From NCBI GenBank assembly GCA_949592205.1, contig CATIUR010000003.1, positions 73,560,501-73,624,500 of the forward strand: DNA of 64,000 nucleotides, given 5' to 3'. Below are positions 53,964 through 64,000 of the stretch, in pieces. Each line of letters opens with the position of its first letter. Position 1 is the stretch's first letter. The position numbers and the translations under genes are program-made. The notes below the pieces were generated by a model. It saw nothing but the letters and a program-made list of their open reading frames with translations, searched no databases and was not told the origin of the DNA. This DNA is from Helichrysum umbraculigerum. Lineage: Eukaryota > Streptophyta > Magnoliopsida > Asterales > Asteraceae.

Positions 53964-56165
53964 TGTGACACCCGACAAAAAGGGCCAAAATTATGGGCCA
54001 ATTTAAACCTTAATTACTCGTACTCGGTACGTGTTAAAAAAAAGTATCCGAATATTATATATGTATTTATATATATATAATACCATGAATAAGTAATAAT
54101 CGCGTACAAACAAATCTAAAATAACACGCAAACTTAAATACGGACGTTGGTGAAAAACATTTTAAAATAATGTATTACTAACGAGAATAATAATTATTTA
54201 CTTGATTGAAATTTTAAATACATGTTGTACACTGAAAACTATCCGTCAAAGTAAGTTGAAACAAAGTTATATTTTTATAACTCACTAAAAGTATTTTTAT
54301 AAAATACTTCAATGGAAAACATATACGATTATATTTTTAGGAATTTATCATTTGGAAAGATTATACTACATAACGATCGGGTACACGAACACGGGTATAA
54401 AATACCCACCAATATCAATTATTGGAGCCAGTGTATATACCCGACTCCAATAATGCAGTTACACACACGCACACCCATTCTTTGCTCTCTGCTCTCTCTC
54501 GTTCCCTTTCTTTGATCATCAAACAACAAAAATAACATAAACAACACCATCTTCATAATCATAATCATCATCTTGAATCATCATCATCATCAAGCTCATC
54601 ATCATCACCTCACGGCTTCAATTTTTGAATTGTCAGAAAACTTCAAACTTTAACTTTGTTTAAATTTGTGTTTTACAAACTTATATTATCATGTATCGAA
54701 GTTATATCTATGAATTATATCCGAAAAATTATGTTATAAACTGGTTTGGGGATGAACTGCACGAACAGACTGAAAGAAACCACTCACCCGGACGGGTGGA
54801 TCATGAAACCCGGACGGGTCACAAAACCCACTCGTACGGGTATGAGGCCCCACCCGGACGGGTAACATGCATCCAGCCCAAAATCATTTGTAGATTTGTA
54901 TCCCTCTGAGTCGCGGTCGTCTGGGCAGCTTGATCGCCTAAATCCGAGTTCGTATGAGAAAGTTATGGCCAAAACGGTGCAACATAGTCAAAACAGCAAA
55001 ATGCTTCATTTTTTCATATTTCCTTCCTCAATCTTTAACCTTAACACATGAGATCAATTTCAAGCCAAATAAGTATCAAAAGTTTATGAAATCAACTAGA
55101 AACAAGTACAAAATTTGTATTTTGGAATATAATCTCGAGTCGTTACCAACGGGCCGTACATTTCTACAAACCTTGAACGGGAGATACAAACTTAAACATT
55201 TGGATATAATATAATAGGATACATATTGATAATAAATGTTAGACAATCAAATACTCATTAGAATCTCGCGTGTTTAGGACACTAGGAGGTTTAAGGGATT
55301 GTCTATTCCATGTCGGATATACTCATTGCTCGGATAGACTCAGGTGAGTCTCACAGCCCCATTTTTACTGTTTTACGGCTTTTATACTTCGGGGTGAGAT
55401 ACAATACTTAATTGTTTTCGTGATCACAAGTATTCGGTTAGTTAATTCGGTTTTTGATTCGGTTATTTAAATTCGGATATACATGAGTTGTTTTATAATC
55501 CGGTAAAAGTCCTCATCACACATGGTTCGTTAACGGTAAAGGCGCGATTGCTAAAGGATAGATCTATCATGGGAGTGACGTCCCCGTCCGGGTTGCTAGC
55601 TACAACCATGTCAAACGGGCACTTTAGTGGTTGTTTAAAGGTGTTTCGGATTAGACACCTCCGGGAGGCAAAATTCGGGTTAGGCTTCAGACCATGGGCT
55701 TATGTCATGTCATATTATATCGGTATATTGAATCGGAAACCTTAATTGGTTTGTTTATTACTCGGTTATTAAATTATAGGATAAATCTTGTGTATCACAT
55801 CATGTTTACTTTAAACCTGTGAGATTCACCTGCTTTTTAGCTGATCTTTTAGTGTTGTATTCTCAGGTGATCATCAACAGTAGGATTGCCTGCAAGATAT
55901 GCTAGCTAGTACGAGTCGCATGCATTATACATTATGAAGATTTTATCGCATTATCTTTTGTAATACGGTTATGTAATTAAATCTTCGGATCTCATTATGC
56001 GAACTCGCTAATATTGTAAACATATGTCTTAAACGGTGTAATTACTTTTGTAATATATATATAAACGTCTCATGTAGAGTCGTTTGCTTGTACCTTGTGC
56101 TTGATTACTTGATTAGTCGCACCCAAATGATCGCTTCCGCAAAGCATGAAATCGGGGGTGTGACA
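53964..56165 (+). repeat. 3' LTR of element J
   Basis: It starts TGTGACACCCGAC and ends GGGGGTGTGACA (2202 bp). It has TACGGACGTTGGTGA (54139-54153) and TTACCAACGGGCCGTA (55143-55158) but no obvious CpG motif cluster and no clear GTAAG donor. CACCCGGACGGGT repeats lie near 54785-54865. Confidence 0.9.
55571..55841 (+). other. Conserved stem-loop blocks in J's LTR
   Basis: GGGA-GTGACG-TCCC (55571-55584) is followed by CGTCCGGGTTG. AGGTGT-TTCGGATTAG-ACACCT (55639-55660) is followed by CCGGGAGGCAAA. GCT-TTTT-AGC (55832-55841) is preceded by AACCTGTGAGATTCAC. These are counterparts of the blocks in C and E. Confidence 0.75.
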
Positions 56166-56943
56166 TTACGTTCAACATCTTTTCGTGCACTTTCTTGAAA
56201 TTTCTTGAACTTGGCTCGTTTCTCATCAGTAGGGGAGTGAATGGCTTTGACAAGTGTACACTAGTCCGGATAAATACCAACGGCAAGATAATACCCTTTT
56301 GTGTAGTGATGTCCATTGACATCAAAGGCTGCGGGTGGACCGGTGTCATTTTTAATGGAATCGAACAACGGAGACACGTTTAAAACATTGATGTCGTTGT
56401 TCGAACCTGCCATACCAAAATAAGCATGCCATATCCACATGTCGTATGAAGCAACAGCTTCGGGCACTTACAAAAGTTGTTAAGACAGTCGATGGACGTT
56501 CTTTCACCCATTTGTAAGTATTCATCGAACATATCAGCGGCGGTTCCATACGCCAATTGGCGTATGGCAGATGTGCACTTTTGTAGTGCGGTAAAACCAA
56601 GCCGACCAAGTGCATCTGGTTTTTGTTTAAAATAATCAAAGTGGTCGGGAATAGGTTCAACAGAGTAATCGGAGATACCTTGTACGATTCGAACAAAAAA
56701 TTTTCGACGCATGCGAAAACGTCGCTTGAACAAGTTTGGAGGATACTTTGGGTTCTCCAAAAAGTAGTCGTCCCATAAGCGTTGTTGGGCACCTTCACGA
56801 TCTCTTTGAATGTAGTTTCGACTTCGTGGTGGTCTTGAACTTTGACCGGCATCAATATTTTTTTTAGCCCGGTAAGCTTGCAGAAGCTCAACAATAACTT
56901 CATCTTCCGAAGACGATTCACAAATAAGATTAATCGCATCCAT
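56166..56943 (-). pseudogene. Harbinger transposase fragment, deleted and truncated
   Basis: It starts at ATG 56943 (minus). The product has FLENPKYPPNLFKRRFRMRRKFF, GFTALQKCTSAIRQLAYG and the ERTSIDCLNNFC helix, as in plant Harbinger/ALP1-like transposases. Near 56470 it jumps to EAVASYDMWIWHAYFGMAGS and NGHHYTKGYYLAVGIYPD in another frame. About 70 residues that should hold the first catalytic Asp (IDCMHW-type motif) are missing. The fragment then continues in a third frame to 56166, where J interrupts it. It cannot be functional. Confidence 0.85.
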
Positions 56944-57369
56944 TTTTTAGGTTTTTTTGTAAGAATTTTATGAATAATATGAGTATTTGAATGTGTGAAA
57001 TGAGTGGATTATTTTTATGTGTGAAATGAGTTGTATGTATGATATATATATAGGATATGAAAAAGAAAATTTTTTTTTTTTTAAAAAAGACCGTTGGGCA
57101 ACGGTACAAAAAAAAAGTTGAATTTTTTTTTTCCTCCGCTCCAAAACGGTTATATATGTATGTATGTTTTTTTTATATATAAAAAAGCGGATGAAACAAA
57201 CGAAATAAACAATTAAATAATCGAGTGGGGCCCGCATTTCTTCGTTCTCGTCCCGTTCTCGCACCACGAACGCCCAAGAACGCCCTTCGACAACGCCTGG
57301 ATGCGGGCATTCTGGGCGGGTTTTTTTTTTTTTGCACAACGCCCGTTTCACCTCCCACTGCGGATGGTC
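56166..57369 (-). mobile_element. PIF/Harbinger DNA transposon, 5' part
   Basis: The transposase gene is on the minus strand, cut at 56165 by element J; the remainder would lie beyond the window to the left. The right end reads GACCATCCGCAGTGG inward (minus strand from 57369), next to TAA at 57370-57372. A 3-bp TTA/TAA duplication is the Harbinger hallmark. Between the gene and this end are short T- and A-runs and no ORF. Confidence 0.75.
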
Positions 57370-57372
57370 TAA

Positions 57373-57743
57373 TAGGATGTTTGATGAAATAAGTTGGAAT
57401 CTACAATACTAAATTTTTTGAGTTCTAGGCATAATTAATATGTCATAAATAATGGTGATTTGAGTTTTGTCATATAATAATAATGTAATAAGCATTTCGT
57501 TTTGTTATGTAGTATAGCAATAAGTATCTATACTACTATATAAAGTGTTTGAAGAAAAGTCTTAAAAAGAGAAATTGGTTAATGACTATTATACCCTTAA
57601 CTTCTTTAATAGTATGTGTATAATAATGTATAAATCTTTGATCAAACAAATAATTACTACTAAAACTTTTTGGCTTTTCATATCTTTACTTAATGATAGG
57701 AATTCAAAACATAACTTCCACTCATTAATATCTTGCCCCATAC
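57373..57743. other. Intergenic sequence
   Basis: AT-rich; I see no gene or repeat. Confidence 0.6.
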
Positions 57744-57752
57744 AAATACAAA

Positions 57753-58246
57753 GGGAAAATCACAAATTTGATCCATTTACCAACCCGTATTTAACAAAAT
57801 AATCCGTTGACTTTCGTTTTTAACAAACTAATCCACCGATTGACGCCGAATGGCGCCCCCGACGCCCCTGACACAACCAACCAACCAAAAAATGCCACGT
57901 GTACGAGGATTTAATAAAAAAAAACTCATCGGCGCCCCTGACATAACCTTGGCGCCCCTCTCCTATTTTTTGCATGTGATCGGCGCCATTTAATAAAAAA
58001 AATAAAAAATCAGCGCCCCATTCCTATTTTTTGCATGTGATCGGTGCCCCACCTCTTTTCTTGGCCCCAAAAGTTTTATTTTTGATTAAATCCTCGTACA
58101 CGTGGCATTTTTTGGTTGGTTGGTTGTGTCAGGGGCGCCGGGGGCGCCATTCGGCGCCAAACGATGGATTAGTTTATTAAAAACGAAAGTCAACGGATTA
58201 TTTTGTTAAAATGGGTTGGTAAATGGATCAAATTTGTGATTTTCCC
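57753..58246. mobile_element. Foldback MITE, probably Mutator-like
   Basis: The arms of about 165 bp are inverted copies (GGGAAAATCACAAATTTGATCC...GGATCAAATTTGTGATTTTCCC). The perfect 9-bp TSD AAATACAAA lies at 57744-57752 and 58247-58255; 9 bp is typical of Mutator-like elements. The arms and centre are rich in GGCGCC. There is no coding capacity. Confidence 0.9.
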
Positions 58247-58255
58247 AAATACAAA

Positions 58256-59515
58256 TATAAATAAAAAAGTCATCGTATCTCTCTTTTGGGAACAAAGTAA
58301 CCACATGCAAAAAAGTCAATCTTATAAAATTTTTGTCAATATTACGTAACTGTAGAAAATCTTAAATTTTAACCTATCAATGTAAAATTATATAACTGAT
58401 GCAGTAATGTGTGGCAGCTTTATGTAACCAATTGCAATCACATTTATATATAGCAAACAACTATGTCAAAGTGATTCAAACACAAGTGTATTTTCACCCT
58501 TGAAGATTCTAGATGTATGTCGAGTGATGAGGTTCAAGTTCAAAGTATTCAGTTGGTTTAATGGTTGAATCCAATCTCAACAAATGGGATCATGGTAAGA
58601 ATTCGGTATCAAAGTATTCAGTTGGTTCAGTGGTTGCTCGGGTGACATGGTTTGCGATATGAAGTCGCGTATTGTTTTATCGTTTACTACTTTGTAGAAA
58701 GGAATAATTGATTTGAATTCCTAATGGGTTTCATGCACCTTTTATGAGTTAGTGTCACACTAATATACACCAACGGGATATTCAATAGATCGGTAGGCAA
58801 TGGCGCACTTGTTAAAAGTTAAATTTGAATCTAGAAATGCTATTGAATAACTTTAATTGGATTGGAAGAAGTGGAGTATTATATTATATATTATATATTA
58901 TATATATATAAAGTATATAAAGTGGTAATTAGTTGACCAAGTAATATAATTGCTTAATTCATACTTCTTTGTATAAGGAACAAAAAAAGAAGTTGAAACG
59001 TAGTTCTACGATCGATGGATGTTACCTTCGAACTTTTATAACTTTCCAAGCAAACGTTTTATACGTATAGTTTTTGTATGTATTTGTGTATATATTTATT
59101 CATTTATATCTACTGTACACTACATATACCGCATGTTAATGCTTTATAATTAGAAAATTTTAAGATTAAGGCTCAACATTTTAAATTTAAAATGTGTAAT
59201 TTCATATGTTAGTAACTTATTTTTTTACTCATAATTCACCGGTATCCCAAATCTCCTACTTTAAACTGTCGTTATCGATTCACAATCACGGATAATATAT
59301 TAGTGAATAGTAAACACAATAATATAATTATCGTCGAGTTACGAATTAAATAAAATATTATATTTCACTACAAAACGCGAATATTATGCTAGTAATTACT
59401 GAATGTCGATTGTTGAGTTCAATATATGGAAACACCCTTTAGTGGTAAAAAACTGAAAAACCCCTTAGCAACGTCTGCTAGACGTTTACATTTCAAAACA
59501 TTTTCCTAACAAAAA
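58256..59515. other. Intergenic AT-rich sequence
   Basis: It includes a TA-rich run near 58875-58915 and a short direct repeat CAAAGTATTCAGTTGGTT (58535 and 58603). I see no supported gene. Confidence 0.6.
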
Positions 59516-59524
59516 TAAAATCAA

Positions 59525-59818
59525 GGGTTTATATTTTGGTTATGTATCGAACTTTACACCTTTTACCATTGTATGTATCGAACTTTGAAACCTCCTATTG
59601 TATGTATTCAAGTTTTAAAACCTTCTTTTGTATGCATTTAATTTACTATTGTATGTATTAAACTTACAAAAAACACGTCAATTTATGTAGCAAAAACAAG
59701 GCAAAAAACATACAATAGACGGTTTTTGAACTTGAATACACACAATAGGATGTTTCAAAGTTTGATACATATAATAGTAAAAGGTGTAAAATTCGATACA
59801 TAACCAAATAATAAACCC
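59525..59818. mobile_element. Small foldback MITE with 9-bp duplication
   Basis: This is a 294-bp element with arms of about 110 bp (GGGTTTATATTTTGGTTATG... and ...CATAACCAAATAATAAACCC). A perfect 9-bp TSD TAAAATCAA lies at 59516-59524 and 59819-59827. It is probably Mutator-like. Arms contain repeated TGTATGTAT-AACTT words. Confidence 0.85.
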
Positions 59819-59881
59819 TAAAATCAATTAGTATTTACAAATAATTGTATATGGATGAATTGAGCTTCTAAGACCACTCCC

Positions 59882-60195
59882 AACCATTGCTTCTTCACTT
59901 GCTTCTTCAGTTTTGCCAGCTCAGTGTCACATTAGCACATTCAAAACTGATGAAAGACTGATTAAACACTACCAACAATCATTTCATCACTTCAATTTTC
60001 AGGCCCCATATTTAACAATATACCTACATTTACATACACTAAACAAAATATAATAATATATTTATTATAAGCTGGGTCTAACCTCCAACCTCTCTCCTTT
60101 TCTTTGGTAAACTAAAAAAGTAAAATTGACGAAGCAACCGATAAAGCTGTGCCAATAGCGTCGGTTGCCCAACCGAGAAGCCATTGGCATATGTC
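59882..60195. mobile_element. Tourist-like MITE, diverged
   Basis: The ends GACCACTCCCAACCATTGCTTCT and AGAAGCCATTGGCATATGTC are imperfect inverted repeats next to TAA (59879-59881) and TTA (60196-60198). The size (314 bp) and 3-bp target fit Tourist/Harbinger MITEs, but the two target copies differ at one base. Confidence 0.5.
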
Positions 60196-60738
60196 TTATA
60201 AAAATTTAACTAAATTTTTAAGTCCATCTTACTATTTATTTATCAAAAAAAGATTGTTTTTATTTTAAAAAAGTAACTAAAAACATTATTAAAATCTTAA
60301 ATTTACCCTTATTTATTACACTTAAATAACTCATTTACTTGTACCAAATAATTGAAATTAAACTTGTCTTTATATTAAAGTAGAATTAACATTTTAAAAA
60401 TATCATGAATTCAAAAAATTTCTAGAGGGGCACTCTTTTTCCTACGGAGTAGTTAATTTTAAGGATTATATGTGAAAGTCTATCACATATCTTTGGCAAG
60501 CGCGATTATAAGATCTTATTGCCGTTAGGGTCATCTATTTACTACTGGTTTCTACTCTTCATACCACTTATTTTTTTTAAATTAACTTTTCTGTATTTTT
60601 TCTATACTTTATTCCATCACTTTTTCTTACATTCTATACTTTTTTTGTACTTCTTTGTACTTTTTTATTTTTTTATTTTTTAAGTCAAAAAAGGTATGGT
60701 GAGTAATATTAGGGGGTATGGAGATACATACCCTTACT
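60196..60738. other. Intergenic sequence
   Basis: AT-rich with T-runs near 60570-60680; nothing recognised. Confidence 0.6.
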
Positions 60739-61141
60739 AAAATTTACGGTTTTTTACCGAAAAATGAGTCAATAATTCTCATTTTTATGTTTTGGGGTAT
60801 CAAATATTTATAACTTTTTAAAATGAATAACTTACTTGAAAATTATGATTAAAGGGTATCGGTACCAAATTAATCGACCGTTCTTTGCCCAAAAATGAGT
60901 CAATAATTCTCGTTTTTCCTAAAGAAGCCTTTAACCATTCTCCGATCTATGTCATACTAACCGATTCACCGACATTAGCGTGTTTTCGGGTATCAAATAT
61001 TCTGAACTTTTTAGCCTTATACCCTTTAATCTTAATTTTCAAATAAGTTGTTCATTTTAAAAAGTTATGAATATTTGATACCCTAAAACACAAAAATGAG
61101 AATTATCGACTCCTTTTTCGGCAAAAAAACCACTAAATTTT
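60739..61141. mobile_element. Inverted-repeat element of about 400 bp
   Basis: Arms of about 120 bp are imperfect inverted copies: AAAATTTACGGTTTTTTACCG through GATTAAAGGGTAT, and ATACCCTTTAATC through CGGCAAAAAAACCACTAAATTTT. GAGTCAATAATTCTC occurs twice in the left half. No clear target duplication is seen; superfamily unknown. Confidence 0.7.
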
Positions 61142-61170
61142 AACAAATTTTTTTTAAGGGTGAAATTCAG

Positions 61171-62273
61171 AGGAGAAGGGGGTATTTGAGGAGAAGTGAA
61201 GAGAAGATTTTAAACTATTAAAAATGTGTCACATGTCACATAATAAAATTTCATTTTTACCCCCTCCACTTTCTTAATATTGTTTACCATTCCCTCCTAC
61301 TGCATTTTGTTAAATTTATACTGCATTTTTTTATTTTTACTGCATTTTGTATATATATGTTTAGTAAATATTGTTAGTTTTTTACTGCATTTTGTATTAT
61401 ACACATTATTCTTTTTGTACTACATTTTAATGTTTTTACTACATTTATATATACAACTCGATTTAATATATATTGCTTGATTTTTTACTACATTTTATGT
61501 TATACACAGTTTATTTTGTACTTCATTTTGTTAAAATTATAGTGCATTTTATTATTTTTACTGCATTTTGCATATATTTCATTTATTACATATTATTTAA
61601 TTTTACTGCATTTTTTTTATTATGTATATTATCCATTTTTACTGCAATTTGTATAAACGTATGATATGTATTGTTGTTTTTACTGTATTTTGCATATATT
61701 TCATTTAGTATATAATGTACGCTTTTTACTGTATTTTGCATATATTTCATTTAGTATATAATGTACGCTTTTTACTGTATTTTATATTATACATAATCTA
61801 TTTGTACTGCATCTTATTATTTTTACTGCATTTTGTATTAAAGTATACTACATATTGTTATTTTTACTGTATTTTGCAAATATTTAATTTAGGACATATT
61901 GTTATCTATTTATTGCATTTTATATTATATATATTATCCATTTGTTCTGCATTTTGTTGACGTCGTGTATAGAAGATGCAGTAAAATATATATACAAGTT
62001 GTAGTTAAAAAATAATAATATACAAAATGCAGTGAAAATTGCTTATACTTCTATTTAAAATGCAGTAGATAAGGAATATTATATATAATAAAAATTTTAT
62101 GAAAAAAACAAATTTGAAAAAAAAAATTGAATTTTTTTTTTGTTAACTCTAACCCCTATTTTTTAAATTAATTACAAAAATGTCATCCTTTATATCCATT
62201 GATCAAATCAAATGATGATCAAATGGCCACTAATAAATCTTCTCATTTTTCTCCTCAAATACCCCCTTCTCCT
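61171..62273. mobile_element. Inverted-repeat element filled with TACTGCATTTTGTAT repeats
   Basis: Terminal inverted repeats AGGAGAAGGGGGTATTTGAGGAGAA / TTCTCCTCAAATACCCCCTTCTCCT enclose about 1.1 kb. Most of it (61295-61960) is about 20 degenerate copies of TTTTTACTGCATTTTGTAT, and a few inverted copies follow (61975-62060). ORFs there are repeat artefacts. No clear target duplication is seen. Confidence 0.75.
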
Positions 62274-62891
62274 ATGATCCTCCAACTTTTCTTTTAGGCC
62301 AATGTAATCCGAATAATAAGTTTTTTTTAAAAGCATTGGATACGAGGGATTTTATCACCCATACATTTAGATCTTTTCATATTAACCCATTATAGATTCT
62401 AGATGCTCTTATGAGTTATGATACATTACACAACTCACAAGTTTAAGCTTCATCTATAAGGTATTTTACTAAACTCTTCCAAAGTTTTAACTTAATTTAT
62501 TTATTCGTCAAGTTTATTTATTTATTAAAAGAACTTTATAGGGTTTTTTTTCTTTTCTTTTTCTTCACTTCTCTTGCCTTTGTTTTGTAGGGGTCAAATG
62601 TAATCGGAAAAATAACTTAATGTACTACAAATCGTTTTAATATTTGTAAGAAAAAGATTTATGATAATATCTAAACGAAGGATAAAATTGACTGTGAGAT
62701 GTAAATCAATTATCGATGTCGAAGGCGTTTTATCGATTATTACAAGGCTTCGACACACAAGTTGTGGAAAATTGGGCATAAACGACAAATAAATTAACTT
62801 CATATTTTCTGTTTGGAATGTCCCATGATAATTGTCAACTTTCAATTTCAACTAAACAGAAAGTGTTTAATTGAAGAATGGTGAATTTTTA
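62274..62891. other. Intergenic sequence
   Basis: AT-rich; no supported gene or repeat. Confidence 0.6.
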
Positions 62892-64000
62892 TGTGACACC
62901 CCGCAATTTCGACATAATTATAAACGTAATTAGCATGCATTTTTAGGCTAATTCCCTAACTTAGAGTGAATTTACAACACATTTTAGAGATAAGTCTAGC
63001 AAAGCCCAACTAGTTAATACGCGTAGTATTACATATTTTGCGACTCGTATAAATACGTACAAAACAATTGGATTAAACGCGACAAAAATATATGACTGCT
63101 TGTGGACAGAATTATTTAATAAAACGAAATTTATTAAATAACATTAACATTTATTTAATATTATGTTGATAATATTTACAAAGTACTTTGTAATGTGTAA
63201 CATTTATATACGTAAAACTGAAATAAAACAAAGTTATAATGTTATAACTCAACTAAATTACTTTTATAAAATATGTCAACTAAAAATATATTCGAAAACG
63301 TATTTAAAAGTTACCAATTAAATAATTATTTAAACGTTTAAACAATTGGGAAAACGAACGCCGCGCGGAGCGCAATTGCGGGGAACGAAAAATGGGGGAC
63401 TCCCACCAAAACCCCCCACCTCTTCTTCTCTTTCTCTCATTTCTATCTTCTCCCTCTCTCACTCTTCCTTCCTTTTTCTCTCTAAGAAAAACCACCACCT
63501 TAATCCGCCAAAAAGCACCACCAAACGACCTCAAATTCAAAGACTTATTTGGAGAAAAACGTTCACCTCGTCACGATCTACATTTTCATCTTTTCGGATT
63601 TCTCTCGCGACAACTTGTAAGTTTCCGACAAATCTCGAAAACGCTCCGATTTCGTTATTTTCTTTGATATTTCGTGTTTAAAATACTAAATACATCATGT
63701 TTTAGTGTTTTACCAACTGATTATGTCCAAACGAAGCTTAAAACTCGTTTTTACAAACCGATTCACGAACAGTTGTAAGTGACGCATCTAGGCCAAAAAC
63801 AGTGTAACGACACTTAAGTGACACACTAAGTGTCGCATAAAACCCTCTTTTCGCGTCATTTTCCTAAGTGACGCCAAAAACCTTCTTTTACGGCACTTCG
63901 TTAAGTGTCGGTAACCCGACACTCCATGCGGCACTAACCTAAGTGACGCCTAAAATTCGATTTGCAATCATACCGACACTCATACCCGACACTTACAACG
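62892..64000 (+). repeat. Tekay-like LTR H, cut by window end
   Basis: It starts TGTGACACCCCGCAATTTCG and matches the minus strand of F closely for the first 220 bp and in parts beyond. It has a pyrimidine-rich leader (63415-63485), donor-like GTAAGTTTCCGAC at 63617, and AAGTGACGC/CGACACTT motifs from 63778 to the end. Whether a full element follows cannot be seen. Confidence 0.85.

Larger units (their letters stand above)
21787..56165 (+). mobile_element. Old Tekay-like gypsy element J (host of B and D inserts)
   Basis: J is split into leader plus gag start (to 22487), gag end (52613-53325), a non-coding remnant, a purine tract and a 3' LTR (53964-56165). Gag and LTR resemble element C. No protease, RT or integrase remains. 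Its 5' LTR is presumed left of the window, because copia B (with A and C) sits in its leader. The right border lies in a Harbinger transposase gene; the five bases after it are TTACG. Confidence 0.75.

Noticed and set aside
58535..58660. Possible SINE or tRNA-like remnant (GGTTCAGTGGTTG)
   Set aside because: There is no second promoter box at proper spacing, no tail and no target duplication; only an 18-bp direct repeat is seen.
61280..61960. Three ORFs of 63-81 codons rich in Phe/Leu/Tyr that look like membrane proteins
   Set aside because: They are translations of the T-rich TACTGCATTTTGTAT repeats.
63346..63681. ORFs of 111 and 91 codons in LTR H
   Set aside because: They are the leader counterpart of the ORF in LTR C, with overlapping frames in a CT-rich leader and no conserved protein.

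Overview
This window is plant nuclear DNA made almost entirely of nested transposable elements. I found no ordinary host gene, tRNA or rRNA. The AT-rich composition, the retrotransposon lineages (Tekay-like chromovirus, Athila-like gypsy, SIRE-like copia, plant L1, PIF/Harbinger) and the style of the extra copia open reading frames point to a eudicot. Asteraceae is my best guess, based on resemblance to extra ORFs I remember from Tanacetum/Artemisia-type copia elements. I have not searched a database.

Layout. Positions 1 to 56165 lie inside a broken PIF/Harbinger transposase gene (56166-57369, minus strand). The Harbinger copy was hit by a Tekay-like element (called J; gag split between 22132-22487 and 52613-53325; 3' LTR 53964-56165). 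J was then hit twice. In its 5' leader sits a SIRE-like copia (B, ending 21535), which carries inside it a second SIRE-like copia (A, from before position 1 to 19303). A in turn carries a young, intact Tekay chromovirus (C, 2163-11936, TSD ATGGA, LTRs differing by one base by eye). In J's gag sits an Athila-like element (D, 22488-52612, TSD GACAC). D itself contains a Tekay-like solo LTR (E, 23096-26554, TSD CTTTT), an internally deleted relative (I, 28741-34134, TSD AAACC), a reverse-oriented solo LTR (F, 35963-38429, TSD GTAAT) and an L1-type LINE (41709-49757, with poly-A tail and about 22-nt TSD). To the right of the Harbinger copy are small inverted-repeat elements: two with 9-bp TSDs, one Tourist-like, and two with longer inverted repeats. 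Another Tekay-like LTR (H) starts at 62892 and runs off the window.

How the parts work. C encodes everything a chromovirus needs in one 1480-codon frame. A had a pol frame that was open before C landed, and an extra (env-position) ORF of 866 codons behind its own TATA box. D keeps gag and protease but has no reverse transcriptase or integrase. In their place is an unrecognised ORF, so D probably depended on helper elements.

Most interesting signal. The long LTRs of the Tekay-like elements (C, E, F, J's LTR and H) carry many short stem-loops whose stems change while loops or flanks stay constant, both within one LTR and between LTRs. The clearest case is ten copies in F of stem-TCGTTCT-stem with four different but always self-complementary stems. 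The same LTRs share a distant pair of complementary boxes with compensating changes, a 5' splice-site-like GTAAG, and CpG-rich palindromic motif clusters. In C and J a strong 3' splice-site-like sequence precedes the gag ATG. Taken together this suggests a structured RNA domain inside a leader intron, kept only in unspliced genomic RNA. That function is inference; the base-pairing pattern is visible in the sequence.
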